DNA of 64,000 bases, taken from Clostridium amylolyticum. Its GTDB lineage: Bacteria; Bacillota; Clostridia; Clostridiales; Clostridiaceae. Position 1 is the first letter of the stretch; each line of letters begins with the position of its first letter. The DNA is taken from positions 292,653-356,652 of the forward strand of contig NZ_FQZO01000005.1 in assembly GCF_900142075.1 (NCBI RefSeq), written 5' to 3'. Below the pieces are notes generated by a model. It was given only the letters and a program-made list of their open reading frames with translations. It was not told where the DNA came from and did no database searches. Shown here in pieces: positions 9,001 through 18,811 of this stretch. The position numbers and the translations under genes were made by a program.

Positions 9001-9243
9001 TTATTCCTTGAGAATTAATGTAGCAGCTGTTCCTACATCAATGCCCGAAAGCTTACCTAATTGGCTCATGGTTTCTATAAATACTATATTAACCATATTA
9101 TTATTAGCAAGCTCTATTAATGGATTGATAACTTTGTCATCAGCATCCTTAGCCACATATAAAACGTCGCCTTTTCCATTCTTTATAGCTTTAGTAGTTT
9201 GTTTTATCCCTACTACTTTATTACCTTGTAATCTGTCTACCAT
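9001..9243 (-). CDS. L7Ae-family kink-turn RNA-binding protein (YbxF-like)
   Basis: The 80-residue product belongs to the L7Ae/L30e/S12e/Gadd45 fold (GIKQTTKAIKNGKGDVLYVAKDADD, and a C-terminal SGIDVGTAATLIL). In Bacillus the equivalent YbxF, in the same place between rpoC and rpsL, binds kink-turn RNA. The ATG follows GAGGAGGTTATCTC. The role in ribosomes or riboswitch folding is not settled; a stray name rplGB is sometimes used for this gene. Confidence 0.9.
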   Translation of the reverse strand: MVDRLQGNKVVGIKQTTKAIKNGKGDVLYVAKDADDKVINPLIELANNNMVNIVFIETMSQLGKLSGIDVGTAATLILKE

Positions 9244-9270
9244 GAGATAACCTCCTCATTAACAGTAATA

Positions 9271-9377
9271 TTGAGGCAAAGTTTTACTTTGCCTCACATT
9301 ATGTCATGTAGACAATGATCTAACTATCAGAATTACTGCGATGATAAAATCACACAAACTGTATTTTATCATTTTAG
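9271..9377 (-). other. Two hairpins between rpoC and the L7Ae-like gene
   Basis: A perfect 10-base inverted repeat (9271-9280 with 9286-9295, TGAGGCAAAG arms) and a second inverted repeat with GATGATAAAAT/ATTTTATCAT arms around 9342-9373 sit in the 160-base spacer. Neither has a clear T tract on the minus strand, so they are more likely processing or attenuation structures than full terminators. Confidence 0.45.
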
Positions 9378-9403
9378 TTTTTCACTGTCAATAAAATATA
9401 TTT

Positions 9404-12400
9404 TTATTCTTCATAAGTTGTAGCAAATTCTGTTATGGTTTGCTCTCTTTCAGTATTTAATCTTACGGAACGATACCTTATCATACCAGTACCTGCTGGA
9501 ATCAACTTACCTATAATAACATTCTCTTTCAATCCAAGAAGTGGATCAACTTTTCCTTTAATAGCTGCATCTGTTAAAACTCTTGTAGTTTCCTGGAAGG
9601 ATGCTGCTGAAAGGAATGAATCCGTAGCAAGAGCTGCTTTTGTAATACCTAAAAGAACTTGTTCTCCTTTGGCTGGCTCTTCTCCTAGCAATGTAACCCT
9701 TTCATTTTCTTCATAGAAGTCAAACATATCTATCATAGTGCCTGGAAGTAATTCTGTGTCTCCAGATTCTAAGATTCTTATCTTTCTTGTCATCTGTCTA
9801 ACTACAACCTCAAGATGCTTATCATTGATATCAACACCTTGTAGTCTATAAACTTTCTGTACCTCAGAAAGAAGATAATTTCTTACTCCTTTAACACCTT
9901 TAATCCTCATAATATCATGTGGATTTACAGATCCTTCTGTGATTTCATCTCCAGCTTCTATAGTGTCTCCATCTATAACTTTCAATCTTGATCCGAAAGG
10001 TATATCATAGCTGAATTCTTCCCCTTCTTCTGTGGTTACAAATACAGTTCTCTTCTTCTTAGTGTCTTCAATTCTAACGGTACCTGCTACTTCACTAACG
10101 ATAGCTAAACCTTTTGGCTTTCTTGCTTCAAAAAGTTCCTCTACTCTTGGAAGACCTTGAGTTATATCGGATCCAGCAACACCGCCGGTATGGAAGGTTC
10201 TCATAGTAAGCTGTGTACCAGGTTCTCCTATGGATTGTGCAGCTATAATACCTACTGCCTCTCCAATATTGATCTTTTGAGCTGTGGCCATGTTCATACC
10301 ATAGCATTTACAGCAAACACCAACCTTTGCTTTACAAGTAAACACAGATCTGATCTTTACTTTCTTAATCCCTAGCTTTTCAACTTTTTCTGCAGTGGCA
10401 TGATCCATATAAGTATCTCTTTTCACAACTACTTCTCCAGTTTCTGGGTGGATTATATCTTCTGCAGAATATCTTCCTTGAAGTCTTTCGCTTAGAGGTT
10501 CAATTACGTCAGTACCTTCTTTTATCTCGCTTACTATTATGCCTTCTTCAGTACCGCAATCTTCTTGTCTAACAATAACATCTTGGCTAACATCCACAAG
10601 TCTTCTTGTTAAGTAACCAGAGTCTGCTGTTTTAAGGGCTGTATCAGCGTTACCTTTTCTAGCACCATGCGTAGAAATAAAGTACTCTAGAACGTCAAGA
10701 CCTTCTCTAAAGGATGCTCTGATAGGAAGTTCTAGTATCTTACCTGAAGGATTTGCCATAAGTCCTCTCATACCAGCTAACTGTTTGATCTGTGACTTAG
10801 ATCCTCTGGCACCGGAGTCCGCCATCATAAATATAGGATTAAACTTATCCATACTAGCATACAAGGCATCAGCAACTTCTTCTGTAGTCTTGGTCCATTT
10901 ATCAATTACACGTTCATATCTTTCTTCTTCTGATATGAATCCTCTTTTATACATTTTTTCAATCTTATCCACTGTAGCATCCGCTTCTGAAAGAAGTCTC
11001 TTCTTATCTTCTGGTACAACCATATCGGAAACAGCTACAGTTATAGCTCCAATACTTGAGTAATGATATCCCTTTTGTTTTATCTTATCCAGCATTACTG
11101 AAGTAGCTATTGGGCCATGCTTTATATAGCACTTATCAATTATCTTTCCTAATGTTTTCTTAGTAATAAGGAAGTCTACTTCTAGATTAAATATATCTTC
11201 TTCTTTAGTTCTATCTACAAATCCTAAGTCCTGAGGAATTGATTCGTTGAATATAACCTTACCTATGGTAGTGTCTATGATACCTAACTTCTCAACTCCA
11301 TCTATCACCTTAGAGATCCTTATTTTTATTTTAGCATGGATATCAATTTCTTTTACTTGATATGCCATTAAAGCTTCTTCGACGCTGGCAAAGACTTTTC
11401 CTTCACCTTTAGCATCATCCCTATCCATGGTTAGATAATATGACCCCAATACCATATCCTGAGTAGGTACGCTTACAGGCTTACCATCAGAAGGTTTTAA
11501 GATATTTCCAGCTGCCAGCATTAAGAATCTTGCTTCTGCTTGTGCCTCTACGGAAAGAGGTACGTGCACAGCCATTTGGTCCCCATCAAAGTCAGCATTA
11601 TAAGCTGTACATACCAATGGATGAAGCTTAATAGCTCTTCCTTCCACCAATACTGGTTGGAAAGCTTGAATACCTAATCTATGCAGTGTGGGGGCACGGT
11701 TTAACAGTACTGGATGGTCTTCAATAACTTCTTCAAGTACATCCCATACTTGAGGCATAACTCTTTCAACCATTCTCTTAGCGCTCTTAATATTATGTGC
11801 AACTCCATCTTCCACAAGTTTTTTCATAACAAAAGGTTTGAAAAGCTCTAATGCCATTTCCTTTGGAAGTCCACATTGATACATCTTAAGTTCAGGTCCA
11901 ACAACGATAACTGATCTACCGGAGTAGTCAACTCTCTTACCAAGAAGGTTTTGTCTAAATCTTCCTTGCTTACCTTTTAGCATGTCAGAAAGAGATTTTA
12001 GAGGTCTATTCCCTGGTCCTGTTACCGGTCTTCCCCTTCTGCCGTTATCTATAAGAGCATCCACTGCTTCTTGAAGCATTCTTTTTTCATTTCTAACTAT
12101 AATGTCTGGTGCTCCAAGATCAAGAAGTTTTTTAAGTCTGTTATTTCTGTTAATAACCCTTCTGTAAAGGTCATTAAGGTCAGAAGTAGCAAATCTTCCT
12201 CCATCTAGCTGAACCATAGGTCTTAAATCTGGTGGTATAACTGGTATTACATCTACAATAATCCACTCAGGCTTATTCCCAGATTTTCTAAAGGATTCAA
12301 CAACCTCTAATCTTCTAATTATTCTTACCTTCTTTTGTCCTGTGCTTGTTTTAAGCTCTTCTTTAAGCTCTTGAGAAGTCCTATCAAGGTCTATTTCTTG

Positions 12401-12940
12401 GAGAAGTAATTTGATAGCTTCTGCTCCCATTCCAGCAGAGAAGCTTTCTTCACCAAACTTATCTACAGCTTCTCTATATTCTTTTTCATTTAAAAGCTGC
12501 TTTTTAAGTAAAGACGTTTCTTTAGGATCAATAACCACATAAGAAGCAAAATAAAGTATCTTTTCTAAGGCTCTTGGGGACATATCAAGTATTAACCCCA
12601 TTCTTGATGGTATTCCTTTGAAATACCAAATATGAGATACTGGGGCAGCAAGTTCAATGTGCCCCATTCTTTCTCTTCTAACCTTTGCCTTAGTTACCTC
12701 AACTCCACATCTATCGCAGACAATACCTTTATATCTTACTCTTTTGTATTTACCGCAGTGACATTCCCAGTCTTTAATTGGTCCAAATATTCTTTCACAG
12801 AACAAACCATCCTTTTCAGGTTTTAATGTTCTGTAGTTAATTGTTTCAGGTTTTTTAACTTCACCTCTAGACCATTCTCTAATTTGCTCTGGAGATGCTA
12901 ACCCAATCTGTATGGCATCAAAATTATTTAATTCAAACAA
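9404..12940 (-). CDS. rpoC: DNA-directed RNA polymerase beta' subunit
   Basis: The 1178-residue product is beta'. It carries the N-terminal zinc ribbon (CHCGKYKRVRYKGIVCDRCG, about residues 60-79), the catalytic NADFDGDQMAVH motif with the three aspartates that hold magnesium, the bridge-helix/trigger-loop region, and the second cysteine cluster (CKAKVGVCCKCYG). The start is TTG at 12938-12940, eight bases after GGGAGG. It follows rpoB by 22 bases and is co-transcribed with it. Confidence 0.99.
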   Translation of the reverse strand: MFELNNFDAIQIGLASPEQIREWSRGEVKKPETINYRTLKPEKDGLFCERIFGPIKDWECHCGKYKRVRYKGIVCDRCGVEVTKAKVRRERMGHIELAAPVSHIWYFKGIPSRMGLILDMSPRALEKILYFASYVVIDPKETSLLKKQLLNEKEYREAVDKFGEESFSAGMGAEAIKLLLQEIDLDRTSQELKEELKTSTGQKKVRIIRRLEVVESFRKSGNKPEWIIVDVIPVIPPDLRPMVQLDGGRFATSDLNDLYRRVINRNNRLKKLLDLGAPDIIVRNEKRMLQEAVDALIDNGRRGRPVTGPGNRPLKSLSDMLKGKQGRFRQNLLGKRVDYSGRSVIVVGPELKMYQCGLPKEMALELFKPFVMKKLVEDGVAHNIKSAKRMVERVMPQVWDVLEEVIEDHPVLLNRAPTLHRLGIQAFQPVLVEGRAIKLHPLVCTAYNADFDGDQMAVHVPLSVEAQAEARFLMLAAGNILKPSDGKPVSVPTQDMVLGSYYLTMDRDDAKGEGKVFASVEEALMAYQVKEIDIHAKIKIRISKVIDGVEKLGIIDTTIGKVIFNESIPQDLGFVDRTKEEDIFNLEVDFLITKKTLGKIIDKCYIKHGPIATSVMLDKIKQKGYHYSSIGAITVAVSDMVVPEDKKRLLSEADATVDKIEKMYKRGFISEEERYERVIDKWTKTTEEVADALYASMDKFNPIFMMADSGARGSKSQIKQLAGMRGLMANPSGKILELPIRASFREGLDVLEYFISTHGARKGNADTALKTADSGYLTRRLVDVSQDVIVRQEDCGTEEGIIVSEIKEGTDVIEPLSERLQGRYSAEDIIHPETGEVVVKRDTYMDHATAEKVEKLGIKKVKIRSVFTCKAKVGVCCKCYGMNMATAQKINIGEAVGIIAAQSIGEPGTQLTMRTFHTGGVAGSDITQGLPRVEELFEARKPKGLAIVSEVAGTVRIEDTKKKRTVFVTTEEGEEFSYDIPFGSRLKVIDGDTIEAGDEITEGSVNPHDIMRIKGVKGVRNYLLSEVQKVYRLQGVDINDKHLEVVVRQMTRKIRILESGDTELLPGTMIDMFDFYEENERVTLLGEEPAKGEQVLLGITKAALATDSFLSAASFQETTRVLTDAAIKGKVDPLLGLKENVIIGKLIPAGTGMIRYRSVRLNTEREQTITEFATTYEE

Positions 12941-12962
12941 GGGTATATCCTCCCTTCATAGA

Positions 12963-15900
12963 TTAGTTCTCATCATTAAAATCATCAATTTCTAAATCTT
13001 CGCTTTGGAAGTCATCTAAAGGAAGGTCATCAAAATTTACATCTAATTCCTCTTCAGCTTCCTCTTCATTTTCAACATAATCATCTGATGGAGCAGAAGC
13101 TGGCAACTCCTCTGTCCCTTCAATGTTTACTTCTAAGTCTTCAGCATCATCTTCTACTGATTCTTTAAGCTTAATTTCTTCATTGTCATCATTAAGAACT
13201 TTAACATCTAGGCATAAAGCTTGAAGTTCTTTAATAAGAACTTTAAAGGATTCTGGAACTCCTGGCTCAGGAATATTCTCACCTTTAACTATTGCCTCAT
13301 AAGTCTTAACTCTTCCCACTACATCATCAGATTTAACTGTAAGAATTTCTTGTAGTGTATGTGCAGCACCATATGCTTCTAGTGCCCAAACTTCCATCTC
13401 ACCAAATCTCTGTCCACCAAACTGTGCTTTACCACCCAAAGGTTGTTGAGTAACCAATGAATATGGGCCTGTAGATCTAGCATGTATCTTGTCATCTACA
13501 AGGTGAGCAAGTTTAAGGATATACATTATACCTACAGTAACTCTATTATCGAAAGGTTCCCCTGTTCTACCATCATAAAGCATGGTTTTTCCATCAGCAT
13601 TATATCCTGCATCCATTAAGCATTGTTCTATATCCTTCTCATTAGCGCCATCAAAAACTGGTGTAGCAATATGCCATCCTAATTTTTGAGAAGCCCAGCC
13701 AAGATGAACTTCCAGTACCTGACCGATATTCATACGTGATGGTACCCCTAGTGGATTCAAGCATAATTGAAGCGGTCTTCCGTCAGGAAGGAATGGCATA
13801 TCTTCTTCTGGTAATACTCTAGATATAACCCCTTTGTTACCATGACGTCCTGCCATTTTATCTCCCACAGATATCTTTCTTTTCTGTGCTATATAACATC
13901 TTACAAGCTCGTTAACTCCTGGAGGCAATTCGTCTCCATTTTCTCTTGTAAACACCTTAACATCAACTATTATGCCTGCTTCACCATGAGGAACTCTTAA
14001 GGAAGTATCTCTAACTTCTCTAGCTTTTTCGCCAAATATTGCTCTTAAAAGCCTTTCTTCAGCAGTAAGTTCTGTTTCTCCTTTAGGGGTAACCTTCCCT
14101 ACAAGAATATCTCCAGATCTTACTTCAGCTCCTATTCTAATTATACCTCTTTCGTCAATATCTTTTAATGCATCTTCACCAACATTAGGAATATCTCTTG
14201 TTATCTCTTCTGGTCCTAATTTTGTGTCTCTAGCTTCACATTCATATTCTTCAATATGTATAGAAGTAAAAACATCATCCCTAACTAGTTCTTCTGAGAT
14301 AAGCATAGCATCCTCGTAATTATAACCTTCCCAAGTTATAAATCCGATTCTTATATTCTTACCTAATGCTATTTCTCCAAGATCTGTAGAAGGTCCATCA
14401 GATAATACTGTGCCTTTTTCTACACGTTCTCCTTTTGAAACTATAGGTCTTTGATTAATACAAGTACCTTGGTTAGATCTTTTAAACTTTAACAATCTAT
14501 ATATATCAGTACCGCCATCAGAGTCTCTTTTAACCCTAACTTCATTTGCAGCTACATAAGAAACCACACCTGAATTCTTTGCCTTTGGTAATACTCCTGA
14601 GTCTACTGCTGCTTTATACTCTATACCTGTTCCAACTATTGGAGTTTGTGGCCTTAAAAGAGGAACTGCTTGACGTTGCATGTTAGATCCCATTAAAGCA
14701 CGGGAAGCGTCGTCATTCTCAAGGAAAGGTATCATAGCTGTAGCAACAGAAACTATCTGTCTTGGAGATACATCCAGCATATCAACATCTTCTCTTGGAA
14801 CCACTAAAACATCTTCTAGGTATCTAACTGTAACTCTTTGATCAATAAACTTACCGTCTTCATCTATAGGTTCATTTGACTGCGCTATTAGGTATTGATC
14901 TTCCTCGTCTGCAGTGTAATATCTTATCTCATTCGTAACTGTTCCTGTTTTCTTATCTATTAATCTATAAGGTGTTTCTATAAAGCCATATTCATTCACT
15001 CTAGCATAGGTTGCTAAAGAGTTTATAAGTCCTATGTTAGGACCTTCTGGAGTCTCAATAGGACACATTCTACCATAGTGTGAGTGGTGAACGTCTCTAA
15101 CTTCAAACCCAGCTCTTTCTCTTGAAAGTCCACCAGGACCAAGAGCTGATAATCTTCTTTTATGAGTTAATTCAGATAATGGATTAGTTTGATCCATGAA
15201 CTGAGATAACTGTGAGCTTCCAAAGAACTCTTTTATAGCTGCAGCCACTGGTCTTATATTAATAAGAGCCTGAGGTGTAATTCCTTCTTGGTCTTGAATA
15301 GTCATTCTTTCTTTAACTACTCTTTCCATTCTAGAAAGTCCAATTCTGAATTGGTTTTGAAGAAGCTCTCCCACGGATCTTAATCTTCTATTTCCTAAGT
15401 GGTCAATATCATCCACATAACCTATTCCATATGCCAAACCTAACTCATAACTAATAGAAGCATAGATATCATCTCTTACTATATGCTTAGGAATCAATCT
15501 ATTTATGTTTTTCTTAATTTCTTCTTTAATGGCACTTTCATCAGAGTAATTATCCAATATTTCTTTTAGTGTAGGATAATGAACATACTCTCTTATGTTT
15601 AAATCATCAACATTAAAGGATACTTGCTTATTAATATTAACAAAATGATTACCTATAACTCTAATTACTTTGTCATCAATTAATATATCAACTAAGTTTA
15701 TACCTGCATCTTGAATGTCTACAGAAGCTTCTCTAGATATTTTTTCACCCTTAGCAACTAGTATTTCTCCAGTTTCAGGATGTACGATATCCTTAGCAGC
15801 TATTTGATTTGCAATTCTAAGGGCTAAGGCTAACTTTTTATTAAACTTGTATCTTCCCACTCTTGACAAATCGTATCTCTTAGCGTCAAAGAATAATGAG

Positions 15901-16667
15901 TCAATTAATGAAACTGCGCTATCCACAGTAGGAGGTTCTCCTGGTCTTAATCTTTTATATATTTCCAGAAGAGCTTCTTCTTTTGTCTTAGTATTGTCTT
16001 TTTCAATACTAGCTTTTAGCCTTTCTTCTTCTCCAAAAAATTCTATAAGTTCTTGGTCACCACCATAACCCATAGCTCTAGCAAGAATTGTAATAGGTAG
16101 CTTTCTAGTTTTATCAATTCTTACGTAAATAATGTCATTGGAGTCTGTTTCATACTCAAGCCAAGCTCCTCGGTTTGGTATTACAGTAGAAGAAAATAGT
16201 TTTTTACCGCTTTTATCTAAAGCGGAATTGTAGTAAACCCCTGGTGATCTTACTAATTGGCTTACTATAACTCTCTCTGCTCCATTAATTATGAATGTTC
16301 CCTGCTCAGTCATAAGCGGGAAATCCCCCATGAAGACTTCTTGTTCTTTTATTTCTCCTGTTTCTTTGTTTTGTAGCCTTACAGCAACCTTAAGCGGTGC
16401 TGCATAAGTTGCATCTCGTTCTTTACACTCTTCAACCGAATACTTGATATTATCCATATCAAGCTTATAGCCGACAAATTCTAGTACAAGATTACCTGTA
16501 AAGTTAGTGATAGGATTGATATCATCAAATACTTCTTGAAGTCCTTCTTTTAGAAACCATTCATAGGAATCTAATTGCACCTCAATAAGATTTGGCATAT
16601 CAGTAACATCTTTAACCTTACCAAAGCTCATTCTTGTTCGTTTTCCAACCTGGACAGGATGTACCAT
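12963..16667 (-). CDS. rpoB: DNA-directed RNA polymerase beta subunit
   Basis: The 1234-residue product is the RNA polymerase beta subunit, with the rifampicin-pocket region (FFGSSQLSQFMDQTNPLSELTHKRR) in wild-type form and the C-terminal GGKAQFGGQRFGEMEVWALEAYGA segment. The final about 60 residues are a very acidic tail rich in Glu and Asp, common in clostridial RpoB. The ATG follows AGGGGTGAAAGCTG. It has its own promoter and leader hairpin in addition to read-through from rplL. Confidence 0.99.
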   Translation of the reverse strand: MVHPVQVGKRTRMSFGKVKDVTDMPNLIEVQLDSYEWFLKEGLQEVFDDINPITNFTGNLVLEFVGYKLDMDNIKYSVEECKERDATYAAPLKVAVRLQNKETGEIKEQEVFMGDFPLMTEQGTFIINGAERVIVSQLVRSPGVYYNSALDKSGKKLFSSTVIPNRGAWLEYETDSNDIIYVRIDKTRKLPITILARAMGYGGDQELIEFFGEEERLKASIEKDNTKTKEEALLEIYKRLRPGEPPTVDSAVSLIDSLFFDAKRYDLSRVGRYKFNKKLALALRIANQIAAKDIVHPETGEILVAKGEKISREASVDIQDAGINLVDILIDDKVIRVIGNHFVNINKQVSFNVDDLNIREYVHYPTLKEILDNYSDESAIKEEIKKNINRLIPKHIVRDDIYASISYELGLAYGIGYVDDIDHLGNRRLRSVGELLQNQFRIGLSRMERVVKERMTIQDQEGITPQALINIRPVAAAIKEFFGSSQLSQFMDQTNPLSELTHKRRLSALGPGGLSRERAGFEVRDVHHSHYGRMCPIETPEGPNIGLINSLATYARVNEYGFIETPYRLIDKKTGTVTNEIRYYTADEEDQYLIAQSNEPIDEDGKFIDQRVTVRYLEDVLVVPREDVDMLDVSPRQIVSVATAMIPFLENDDASRALMGSNMQRQAVPLLRPQTPIVGTGIEYKAAVDSGVLPKAKNSGVVSYVAANEVRVKRDSDGGTDIYRLLKFKRSNQGTCINQRPIVSKGERVEKGTVLSDGPSTDLGEIALGKNIRIGFITWEGYNYEDAMLISEELVRDDVFTSIHIEEYECEARDTKLGPEEITRDIPNVGEDALKDIDERGIIRIGAEVRSGDILVGKVTPKGETELTAEERLLRAIFGEKAREVRDTSLRVPHGEAGIIVDVKVFTRENGDELPPGVNELVRCYIAQKRKISVGDKMAGRHGNKGVISRVLPEEDMPFLPDGRPLQLCLNPLGVPSRMNIGQVLEVHLGWASQKLGWHIATPVFDGANEKDIEQCLMDAGYNADGKTMLYDGRTGEPFDNRVTVGIMYILKLAHLVDDKIHARSTGPYSLVTQQPLGGKAQFGGQRFGEMEVWALEAYGAAHTLQEILTVKSDDVVGRVKTYEAIVKGENIPEPGVPESFKVLIKELQALCLDVKVLNDDNEEIKLKESVEDDAEDLEVNIEGTEELPASAPSDDYVENEEEAEEELDVNFDDLPLDDFQSEDLEIDDFNDEN

Positions 16668-16703
16668 CAGCTTTCACCCCTTGCATATACTTAAATAACC
16701 AAA

Positions 16704-16724
16704 AGCCGCATTTTTTAGGCGGCT
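16704..16724 (-). terminator. Attenuator-like hairpin in the rpoB leader
   Basis: AGCCGC (16724-16719) pairs with GCGGCT (16709-16704) on the minus strand, followed by TTTGGTTATTT. It lies between the rpoB promoter and the rpoB ribosome site. The stem is short and the T tract interrupted, so partial termination or a pause is more likely than a full stop. Confidence 0.4.
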
Positions 16725-16841
16725 ATTAGATTGCATATAACATCATCTTGATAATATAACCATTATTTTAATAGTTATTCAAAATTTTGTAATTTATTGA
16801 ATAAATTCTATACTACTCCATATTGAACAGTACATTAAATG

Positions 16842-16870
16842 ATAGTATCACAATCTTTTTTAATTGTCAA
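16842..16870 (-). promoter_or_regulatory. rpoBC promoter
   Basis: A perfect TTGACA -35 (16870-16865) is followed after 17 bases by TACTAT (16847-16842) on the minus strand, between the rplL terminator and rpoB. Confidence 0.75.
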
Positions 16871-16892
16871 TGTTAATTGCCAATATTCAAGG

Positions 16893-16922
16893 CAAAAAAA
16901 GAGGTACTTTATAAGCACCTCT
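16893..16922 (-). terminator. Terminator/attenuator after rplL
   Basis: AGAGGT (16922-16917) pairs with ACCTCT (16905-16900) on the minus strand and is followed directly by a run of seven T residues. It lies at the classic position between rplL and rpoB, where partial termination sets the ribosomal protein to polymerase ratio. Confidence 0.8.
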
Positions 16923-16937
16923 TTCTATTTATTTAAA

Positions 16938-17303
16938 TTACTTTACTTCAACAGTTGCTCCTACTTCGGAAAGCTTAGCTTTCATAGCTTCAGCTTCGTC
17001 TTTAGAAACGCCTTCTTTTAATGTCTTAGGAGCTCCATCAACTAATTCTTTAGCTTCTTTTAATCCAAGACCAGTTATTTCTCTAACAGCCTTTATAACT
17101 TTGATCTTTTCTCCACCAGCACTTGCTAATACAACATCGAATTCAGTCTTTTCTTCAGCTGCTGGGCCTGCTGCTGCTGCACCTGCTACTGCTACTGGAG
17201 CAGCTGCACTTACACCAAACTCCTCTTCGCAAGCTTTAACTAATTCATTTAATTCTAAAACGGACATTTCTTTTATAGCTTGAATAATATCTTCTCTTGT
17301 CAT
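16938..17303 (-). CDS. rplL: 50S ribosomal protein L7/L12
   Basis: The 121-residue product has the three-part L7/L12 build: an N-terminal dimerisation segment (MTREDIIQAIKEMSVLELNELVKACEE is the family opening), an Ala-rich hinge (about residues 36-50), and the C-terminal domain with KVIKAVREITGLGLKEAKELV. It forms the ribosomal stalk that recruits translation GTPases. It follows rplJ by 58 bases. Confidence 0.98.
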   Translation of the reverse strand: MTREDIIQAIKEMSVLELNELVKACEEEFGVSAAAPVAVAGAAAAGPAAEEKTEFDVVLASAGGEKIKVIKAVREITGLGLKEAKELVDGAPKTLKEGVSKDEAEAMKAKLSEVGATVEVK

Positions 17304-17361
17304 TTAAAAGCACCTCCAAATATTCTTTCAAAATTTAATAGTTTTTTCTCTGTGAATCTAA

Positions 17362-17865
17362 TTATTCAGCAGATTGTTCTTGTTTTTCTTTAACCGCATT
17401 TAATAAGTAAACAAGGTTTGATAGTGGAGCTTTGAAGCTTCCAAGAAGTTTTGCAATAAGAACTTCTTTTGGTGGTATTGAAGCAAGTTGTTTAACTTTT
17501 TCACCGTCAAAGATTTCTCCTTGAACTATACCAGCTTTAAGCTCAAATTTCTTGTGAGTTTTTGCAAAATCATTAACTATTCTTGCTGGAGCAGTTGGAT
17601 CTTCATATCCAAAAGATACGGATACAGGTCCTTCTAGATATTCAACTATTCCATCATAGCCTAATTCTTTAGCTGCTAATGTAACAAGTTTATTTTTATA
17701 TACTTTGTATTCAACACCAGCTTCTCTAAGAGCTTTTCTTAACTCAGTGTCCTCTTCTACTGTTAGTCCTTGATATTGAGTAAGTATAACGCTTTGAGCT
17801 TTTTCTAATTTTTCTTTTATTTCAGCTACTTTAGCTTCTTTTAAAAGTCTATTTTTGTTTGCCAC
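17362..17865 (-). CDS. rplJ: 50S ribosomal protein L10
   Basis: This 167-residue protein is L10, the stalk base that holds L7/L12 dimers through its C-terminal helix. Family segments include VILTQYQGLTVEEDTELRKALRE and YKVYKNKLVTLAAK. The L10-L12 complex represses its own synthesis by binding the upstream leader, which is present here. Confidence 0.98.
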   Translation of the reverse strand: MANKNRLLKEAKVAEIKEKLEKAQSVILTQYQGLTVEEDTELRKALREAGVEYKVYKNKLVTLAAKELGYDGIVEYLEGPVSVSFGYEDPTAPARIVNDFAKTHKKFELKAGIVQGEIFDGEKVKQLASIPPKEVLIAKLLGSFKAPLSNLVYLLNAVKEKQEQSAE

Positions 17866-17910
17866 TGTGTGTCCACCTCCTCACAGTTATGAACTGCTTA
17901 TTATATTAAG

Positions 17911-18010
17911 AAAGGTCTTCCCGCAGACACAGGAAGACCCATTACAAGCTAATGTATTGGAACCTCGGTAGGTTGATTTACGTTACGCTACAGCACCTAC
18001 TGTCTACGGA
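17911..18010 (-). ncRNA. Ribosomal L10 leader RNA
   Basis: The minus strand has the conserved L10 leader blocks CCGTAGACAGTAGGTGC, then CAACCTACCGAGGTTCC, and a final strong hairpin GGTCTTCC...GGAAGACC followed by TTTCTT that can act as terminator. This is the known cis-element where L10(L12)4 binds to control rplJ-rplL. Confidence 0.9.
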
Positions 18011-18036
18011 AATTTTATTCAATTTCAACAAAAATT

Positions 18037-18065
18037 ATTTTATCAAATATATGAGTTTAAGTCAA
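18037..18065 (-). promoter_or_regulatory. rplJ-rplL promoter
   Basis: TTGACT (18065-18060) and TAAAAT (18042-18037) lie 17 bases apart on the minus strand, starting just inside the end of rplA. Transcription would begin at the L10 leader. Confidence 0.7.
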
Positions 18066-18067
18066 TA

Positions 18068-18757
18068 CTATTCTAAAACTTTTGTTGGATTAACTTTAAC
18101 TCCAGGTCCCATTGTGCTTGATACTGATACGGATTTAACGTATTGACCTTTTGCAGCTGCTGGCTTAGCTTTTATAACTGCTTCCATTAATGAACGGAAG
18201 TTAGTAACTAGCTTTTCAGCTCCAAAAGATTTCTTTCCGATTGGAACGTGAATGATTGCAGTTTTGTCAACTCTATACTCAACTTTACCTGCTTTTATTT
18301 CAGCAATAGCTCTTGCAACATCAAAGGTAACTGTTCCTGACTTTGGATTTGGCATTAAACCTTTTGGTCCAAGAACTCTACCTAGTCTACCTACTAGACC
18401 CATCATGTCCGGTGTAGCAACAACTACATCGAAATCAAACCAGTTTTCTTTCTGGATTTTTTCTATCATGTCTTCTGCGCCAACATAATCTGCTCCTGCA
18501 GCTTGTGCTTCTTTTTCCTTATCGCCCTTAGCAAATACTAAAACCTTAACGGTTTTACCTGTTCCGTGAGGAAGAACAACTGCTCCTCTAACTTGTTGAT
18601 CAGCATGTCTTGGGTCAACACCAAGTCTAACATGTAATTCAATAGTTTCATCAAACTTTGCCTTAGCTGTTTTTACTGACAACTCTAGAGCTTCTTCAGG
18701 TGTATATAATGCATTTTTGTCTATTAATTTTGCACTTTCAATATAATTCTTTCCCAT
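18068..18757 (-). CDS. rplA: 50S ribosomal protein L1
   Basis: The 229-residue product is L1, with GVDPRHADQQVRGAVVLPHGTGKTVKV and the GPKGLMPNPKSGTV motif. L1 forms the mobile stalk at the E site and in several bacteria represses its own operon by binding mRNA. Two conserved motif copies flank rplK upstream (18772-18799, 19256-19288). Confidence 0.98.
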   Translation of the reverse strand: MGKNYIESAKLIDKNALYTPEEALELSVKTAKAKFDETIELHVRLGVDPRHADQQVRGAVVLPHGTGKTVKVLVFAKGDKEKEAQAAGADYVGAEDMIEKIQKENWFDFDVVVATPDMMGLVGRLGRVLGPKGLMPNPKSGTVTFDVARAIAEIKAGKVEYRVDKTAIIHVPIGKKSFGAEKLVTNFRSLMEAVIKAKPAAAKGQYVKSVSVSSTMGPGVKVNPTKVLE

Positions 18758-18771
18758 TATTAAGCCTCCTT

Positions 18772-18799
18772 TGTGGTATTATCGGTTTGGACCTCCCAC
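18772..18799 (-). promoter_or_regulatory. L1-type mRNA motif, copy 2 (rplK-rplA spacer)
   Basis: On the minus strand the spacer reads GTGGGAGG, a short variable loop, then ACCACA. The ends can pair (GTGG with CCAC). The same motif occurs upstream of rplK. The resemblance to leader sequences in other Firmicute rplK operons suggests an L1 binding site, but this is inference. Confidence 0.45.
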
Positions 18800-18811
18800 T
18801 AAAATCGTGAA

